From Leptobrachium leishanense (Eukaryota > Chordata > Amphibia > Anura > Megophryidae): a stretch of 64,000 bases of DNA. The notes under the pieces are model-generated. The model had not been told where the DNA came from. It ran no database searches and saw only the letters and a program-made list of their open reading frames with translations. The stretch lies in assembly GCA_009667805.1 (NCBI GenBank), contig CM019063.1, forward strand, positions 407,904,959-407,968,958, given 5' to 3'. Shown here in pieces: positions 56,297-64,000 of the stretch. Each line of letters begins with the position of its first letter. The first letter of the stretch is position 1. A program made the position numbers and the translations under genes.

Positions 56297-56850
56297 CCCC
56301 TTCCCGCCGCAGGATGTTCTATGATGTCCTTGCGGTGGGTGGGCCATGAAGACGCAGGGCGTACAGGTACGCCCCGCTTTTTTCAATGGGACATCTCAGC
56401 CCTTCCCCACAGCCAGTCCGCCGCACGTCATTGTCTGCAGAGAGATGGCCTGAACTCAGGCCGCCCCCCTGCAGCCAATGACGCGAGCCACACGTCGGCT
56501 GTGTGGGCTGGCCAAACTAGTGGCCTGAAGTGGCCAAGGACCAAGGACGTATGACAAAGGTATGACCAAGGACGTACCTGGTATGCCAAGGCTTTATACC
56601 CCCCTCCCTCCCGAAACTCACCTCTCTGGTCGGGGTCCTGTGGTGGTCTGACTTCCTTGAAGTCAGTCCACCATTTTTATGGACCCTGGCTGTCGCACTG
56701 ACATCATCACCGGGCACAATGACATCAGTTTCAGGCAACCACGGCTCAGCTGGGAGAGAACCTGAAAGGAGGGGGGTCCTTTGGATCCCTCTCCCTCCCG
56801 ATCGGTAATTAATAAAAAAAAAAGAGAGAGGCATCACTGGAAAGGTTACA
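56297..56850 (+). mobile_element. piggyBac-like element, diverged subfamily
   Basis: TTAA at 56,293-56,296 followed by ccccttcccgccgcagg; the interior has gaagacgcagggcgtac, gccaatgacgcgagcc and a ctgaaaggaggggggtcc block. A right TTAA was not found. It is related to 19,397-19,690. Confidence 0.6.
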
Positions 56851-56852
56851 GT

Positions 56853-56886
56853 GTGACCTGAGGACCAGGGTTGGGAACCACTGCTA
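56853..56886. mobile_element. Terminal fragment of hAT MITE
   Basis: cctgaggaccagggttggga followed by accactg matches the right end of 38,452-38,635. The rest is missing. Confidence 0.75.
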
Positions 56887-56889
56887 TAA

Positions 56890-58232
56890 TTGATAGTAAT
56901 TGCTGTCCCTTTAAATAAATATGTAATTGTGGTACACATTGGATTAAATTTAGGCATCATTTATTACAATTAGCAGAAGTATATGTTTTAAACATGTGCT
57001 TGTTTTTAGCATTAATCTTTCGTTCTGCTCCTGCTTCTAATCTATAGTTCACTTATTAAACCACTTCTGTTCTCCACTGATATTGATTTGAAACAAACCC
57101 CATATCTGTTTTTAAGAGACATTTTACTTGTTTCTCATTAATCTGTGTTAGACAATGTAAACAACTCTATTCAAGGTAAGTCGTATTAAACTCATTAAGT
57201 CTAATAATCTTTTCTAGTGCATGAGTGAATGTTGGGAAACCAGCTTGTGAAATAGATCAAAGTGTGTGAAGGACCAATTATTTATTTTTTTATGAATCCA
57301 GTTAGAATAGTCATTTCACTGACCATGTAGCGGAGTGAAGAGCATGGAAATAAATACATTTATTAGAGGTAGATCACCAGTGTTAACCATAAACAGAAAT
57401 GATGGACTTAAAAATGCTGACATTAAAATTTCTGCTATTGCTACGCGATTATGTCACTGTTTTGAAAATGTCACAACGTCATAGTGCTTTCAATCTAACC
57501 TTTTGTTTAACCATTTCAGGAAAATGTGTGTAAATATGACTTTGCATTGAAATACAATGAAAAACAGAACTCAGCATACAAAACATATTTTTTTAATGCA
57601 ATTAGTGTTCTAAATGGGGAGAAACACAATTCTCACTCTTATCACCCTGTTTTACTGTAAGGAAGCTAAAAGGAGCAACCTCCACTCACAATGCAACAAA
57701 GCATTCACCAAACTTTAGTGCTGCATTACAAGAGCCAGGAAAAGGGCAGAATACAGTGAGAGCACTGGGCTCTCTCAATACTGTAAAGGAAAGAGATTTG
57801 TGTGGAATATAACTGTTGAAATTCACCTTACAGTACAGATAAAGTGCTACTGTAATTTTGATATGTATTCATTATTTCACATTAACCTCATAGTGACCAG
57901 ACTGTTTTATCATTGTCTGTCTGAAGGTATCCACTGCAGTTTTTATATTTCTGTGTTTGTGTTTAGCTCTAATCTTTCTCTTACTCATTATGGAACCCAA
58001 ACATATTATACAGTGGGTTTCTATCCATTAAATGTACTTTCTAAAGATACCATTATTTTCATCTCATTTAATTTACTATAAAAAAATATGAAATATGATG
58101 AAAAAATGGAAAAATAACACTTTTTTGAACTTTGAACCCCAAAATCTACAACCGCCAAAAAGACCCCTGCTAAATATTTTCAAAATTTTGTCTTCAGTTT
58201 AGAAATACCCAATGTTTACATGTTTTTGCTTT
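56890..58232. other. Anonymous non-coding DNA
   Basis: No supported gene or repeat end. The longest open frame (57,800-58,081) has no recognisable domain. Confidence 0.55.
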
Positions 58233-58345
58233 TTAACCCCTTTACTGCTGAGTTATTTCACCTCTGTGTTTGGGCTCATCATGTTTAAATGTGATTTAAA
58301 GTCCTCTTTTATTATACGACCCAGACAAAAACGTTTTTAAAAATA
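58233..58345 (-). mobile_element. piggyBac-like end fragment
   Basis: TTAA followed by cccctttactgctgagttat and catgatgtttaaa-like sequence matches the start of 14,968-15,060. The rest is lost. Confidence 0.6.
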
Positions 58346-59811
58346 TTTTTTTTTACACCAAACAAGGTAATGTCCTGCCTCTTTGTTACTGGATACTATA
58401 TCTGGTCCATAACTATACAGATAAAGAGCAATTCATCTGCAGTTTGATGCCATTATATGACAGGTCATCTATTGCTTCACAATGGCATACTCCTGTGTCA
58501 AACATTAGTGCCAGCTACTGTGGTTGCTATGTTTCTAGTGTTACACCAGTAACACAATGATCTCAAGATGATAGGACAACATGCTAAGTATGCAAGGAGA
58601 TGCTACCATTGTATCATGATTACAGCATTTGTAATTCCAATTCCACAATAAACTGCATTTGGAGACAAAATTAGAGCTACACAATGTCAGTTGACAGTTG
58701 ACATTTTTTTACAGATGTGATAATTTGATAAAAAATACTATGGGGTTCCCTGATATCTGTGATGTTGAATGTTTTCAGCTTTGTGAATTAAAATGTCAAC
58801 TTACTAATTAGGTAGCCCATTGTTCCATAACACCACCTCTTAACAATATCAGCATTAAATGATACAGTTTTCTTTGAGTTACATGAAATGTAACATTTTG
58901 TGTCAGTTGATCATCCTGCTATGATGTTTGTAGAGCATTTCCAGAACCAGCGCACATAGAGTACTGGGTACTCTCACACACCATAAGTGCTGGCGCCATA
59001 GTGTTGGTAACTAGAGTTGTCAGATTGGCCATTTGTCTATGGTCACATAATTTATTCATGCTGATGGGCAGTGCATGAAAAAAATGCAACCCTGCTGTAT
59101 GGGGAATTCATCAGCTGCAGGTAAATAAATAACAGAATCCCAGGTGACCAATACTGATAAGTAAACAATTTTTCCTCCTGAAACATATAAGTTATACATA
59201 CTGCAGGACAGCTCCTTGTTTCAGCCCAGTATTCTTATTCTGCATGACTATGTGTCCAGGAAAATATGGTTGACCTGTCAACCCTATTGGTAACTTATGT
59301 TTTATATCATTAAACCAGCGGGAGCATATTGATGATGAAATGTTGGAAGCATGCAATGCCATGAGTAAAGTTGTGATAGAGTTGTACTGGCACCATTCCC
59401 ACATGGTCCACAGGGCATCTGTGGTTTAATCACTTAGACGGTGATGTTATTTTAGAGGTATATGGGCGCCATGCCCACATTGCATCTATATCTTTAATGA
59501 TTTAGACTAGCTTAGCTGTACGTAATCCTTTAGAAGTAATACATAACTATTCTGTCTGACAAAAATGTGCTGTTGTGTGGGCTTTGATTGCAAGAAATCA
59601 GATATCGTGTGCAAGTATTGTTTTTTTGTGCAGTACCTTTGTCATAATCTGTCCCTTTTAGTGTTATAGAAATATATCAAGAATTCACAATGTTTTGATC
59701 TTGTGCCTTGGGTGTATAAAATATTAATTTGTTCAGTGTCATTTACATTTGTGGGTGTATTCTTTATATGATGTATGGAATTGCAAGGGTCAAATGGCCA
59801 TGTTGAGCTGC
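58346..59811. other. Anonymous non-coding DNA
   Basis: AT-rich; no coding or RNA signal was recognised. Confidence 0.55.
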
Positions 59812-60314
59812 TTTTTATTATTATTATTGTCATCATTTATATAGCGCCAACAGTTTCTGCAGCGCTTTACAATAACCAAAGGGAATGAAATACATATAAA
59901 CGGACATAGGATGGAAACAAGATGTGTAGAGGGCCCTGCTCATAGGAGCTTACAGTCTAGAGGGATTGGGGTTCAGGAAGACAATGAGAGTTTTATTGGA
60001 TGTCAGGATCATTAGTGCCAGTGGTTTGGGAATGGTGGGGCAATAGAAGCGGCTTCAATCAAGTGTGAGTAGGTGAGCAGAGGGTTGAGTTGCATCAGTG
60101 ATGCGGTACGCTAATCTGAAGAGATGAGTTTTGAGGGATTTTTTGAAGGTCTGAAGGTCAGGGGAGAGTTTGATAGGGCGAGGCAAGTCATTCCACAGGA
60201 CTGGTGCTGCCCTTGAGAAGTCTTGGAGGCGAGAGTTGGCCGTGCGTGTGTAGACCGATGAGAGGAAGAGATCACCTGCTGAACGGAGTTGTCTAGATGG
60301 GATGTGCTTGCGGA

Positions 60315-62330
<2,016 letters not shown>

Positions 62331-62416
62331 AAGCATTTTAATTACAGGTACTGGTTGGGATTTTGTTCTCTATAACCGCGGGTTTTCTTGGAGTAAAATA
62401 ATTTAATGCCACCATC

Positions 62417-63475
62417 CAGTGGCAACTCTGGGAGCAATATATAGGGGGGTGTACATAAGATAACACAGTCAAAACTGGGGGGCACTAATAATTTTTGCCA
62501 TTAAATCATACCACTGAAAAAAGCTAAGGGTCACATTACAATCCTAGCATTAAAACGCGGGCGCAAGGGAGGAAAAACTGTGCCTGCAGTTTTCCCCCTT
62601 GCGCCTGCATTTTAACGCTGGATTACAATGCAGGCGCAAAAAATGCTGCCTGCATTGTTTGCGGGCGCTACCACCCCGCGATGCTAGTGGCAGCTCTGAG
62701 CAGAGCCACGAGCATCCACTCGATGAAGTCCATAGGACTCCATTGAGTTTCCCCCTGCCGGTCACTTGACCAGCCGGATCTCGCCTCGTGAGATCCGGCT
62801 GGTCGGCGTAGTTATATGCAGGGAGAGACTGGGGGGACTTTTTCCTCCAGTCTTTCTCTGCTCCAGCCGGACGGAGGAAGTGGCTGGAGCCGCGGCCGTC
62901 GCCGCAGGAGAGGAGGTGAGTATAGCATTCTGTTTTGGCTTTTTTAGGCTGGTGTTAACGGGTTCTGCAGAAGCGGAATCCGTTAACACCAAGTCCTGGC
63001 TCTAGTTAACTTTTTGCTAACCAGAGCCAGGCGTTAATCAGAGTTAGTAGATTGTAATACTAATGCTGATTAACACTTTGTGCTCCCTATACTTAACATG
63101 GGGAGCACAAAGTGCAGTAACCTCGCACTGAAAAGCACAAGGTACCAAACTCAAACGGGTTACTTAACCCGTTAGCGTTTGGATCGTAATATGCGGTAGA
63201 CACCGCAGCTAATGTTAATCACTCAAGTGAGCGTTAACGTTAATGTCAAGATTGTAATGTGGCCCTAAGTATATATACAGTAAATAAGATTCCAAAACCC
63301 CAGAGTAATGTGATGCAATGACACCTTTTTGGTTTACTAACCTTAAAGATAAATTCAATATTTTTTTTATTAGCTGCTATCCGGCAGTTTTCTTCAACGT
63401 CCGATAACTGCTTCAGCGACTCCAATTTTTGCAAAGTACGGTGACCATTCGCTACATAGGGAATTCACCATATTG
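62417..63475. mobile_element. hAT element, agtggcgactcta family, partial second copy
   Basis: cagtggcaactctgggagca, a ggggggtg run and aaactggggggcactaataa match the reverse complement of 23,850-23,966. Beyond the nested element the match continues to 63,475 as the complement of 22,450-22,640. The far end is missing. Confidence 0.85.
62528..63265. mobile_element. TAA-target element nested in the hAT copy
   Basis: TAA at 62,525-62,527 and 63,266-63,268. The ends gggtcacattacaatc and, inverted, gggccacattacaatc match at 15 of 16 positions. The interior has inverted GC-rich blocks (gcgcaaggg/cccttgcgc; ggatctcgcctcgtgagatcc). It occupies essentially the same site as 22,645-23,854 in the sister copy. 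Confidence 0.88.
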
Positions 63476-63479
63476 TTGA

Positions 63480-64000
63480 TGAAATTGATGATGCAGTTCT
63501 TTGAATTCCTGGGATGTGTAAATGACTTCTGCAATAATAAACTTTGTTATTTTCATTGTGGAGGCTTTTAATCTCATTTTTTGCCCTCCACCACAACTTA
63601 TATATTGTGTTTCTGTATAGTGATGGACAATAGTAGGCTGCTCAACCTAAAATGCCCGTACCTATTTTTACACTCATCCAGCAGCCGGGATTTTGAATTT
63701 CCCGGCTACCTGTTATCAGTGACATCATCCGCTCTGAGATCGCCCACGATAGTGAGCATTCTCATAGAGACAGTTGATGGTTCACACAGCTCCAATCCAT
63801 CATTCTGCGCAGGCGCTATGGAACGTGCAGACGTAAAGTGTGCAAGTCCAGAGTGATGCCAATTTGCCACAAGGACTTCCGGATTTGGAAGTAACTGGGC
63901 AGATGCTGTCAATTTGTTTAATGGCAAAATAAGTGCATTTTATTTTTAATAGAGTATTTATTGAAGCATGTGTTTGGAGCAAATCTGAAATGGCACTGGA
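63480..64000. other. Anonymous non-coding DNA
   Basis: No supported gene or repeat boundary. Confidence 0.5.

Overview
The window looks like a gene-poor, transposon-rich stretch of a vertebrate nuclear genome, most likely an amphibian and probably a frog. This rests on the repeat content: a CR1 LINE with the 8-bp TTTCTATG tail, L2-like LINE ends of the type common in frogs, tRNA-derived SINEs, and many short DNA transposons of the hAT, PIF/Harbinger-like (TAA target) and piggyBac-like (TTAA target) types. There is also a class I (gamma/epsilon-like) endogenous retrovirus. I found no host protein-coding gene, tRNA, rRNA or CRISPR array. All comparisons were made by eye; no database search was run.

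Layout. 1-3.8 kb: AT-rich intergenic DNA with a palindromic MITE, a SINE and a TAA-target MITE. 3.84-9.53 kb: a non-autonomous hAT element with a perfect 8-bp target duplication, carrying a TAA-target MITE and a 5'-truncated CR1 LINE that itself landed in a piggyBac-like MITE. 9.5-20.9 kb: mostly anonymous DNA with scattered MITEs, foldbacks, a self-nested palindromic element, an L2 fragment fused into a piggyBac-like element, and SINE pieces. 20.89-36.41 kb: two copies of one autonomous-type hAT transposon joined head to head. Both outer ends are 3' terminal inverted repeats, the broken transposases point outward from the centre, and an 81-bp minisatellite lies in the middle. 37.20-56.25 kb: a third copy of the same transposon in forward orientation, with 7/8-matching 8-bp target duplications. 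It has been split by a relative (38,669-41,254) at its start codon and by a complete retrovirus (41,404-52,080). 56.3-59.8 kb: anonymous DNA. 59.8-62.4 kb: an L2-type LINE on the minus strand with a TTAA MITE inside. 62.4-63.5 kb: a second copy of the hAT family seen at 21.8-24.0 kb.

How it fits together. The transposase genes, LINE open frames and retroviral gag, pol and env are all broken, so nothing here is clearly mobile on its own. Shared terminal sequences show which autonomous types could have moved the short elements. Target duplications and paralogous empty sites allow many nesting events to be ordered. The deepest nest is hAT transposon, then hAT derivative, then piggyBac-like element, then palindromic MITE, then TAA-target MITE. 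The retrovirus is among the youngest large insertions: its LTRs differ at 6 of 647 positions by eye count. Even so, it already contains a 1.2-kb TTAA element, so that family moved after the retrovirus arrived.

The most unusual structures are the head-to-head hAT pair without 5' ends, the hAT derivative that duplicated the start-codon site of its own relative, a minisatellite apparently built from a SINE tail inside a hAT MITE, and the retrovirus whose pro-pol frame follows gag in phase across a UGA.
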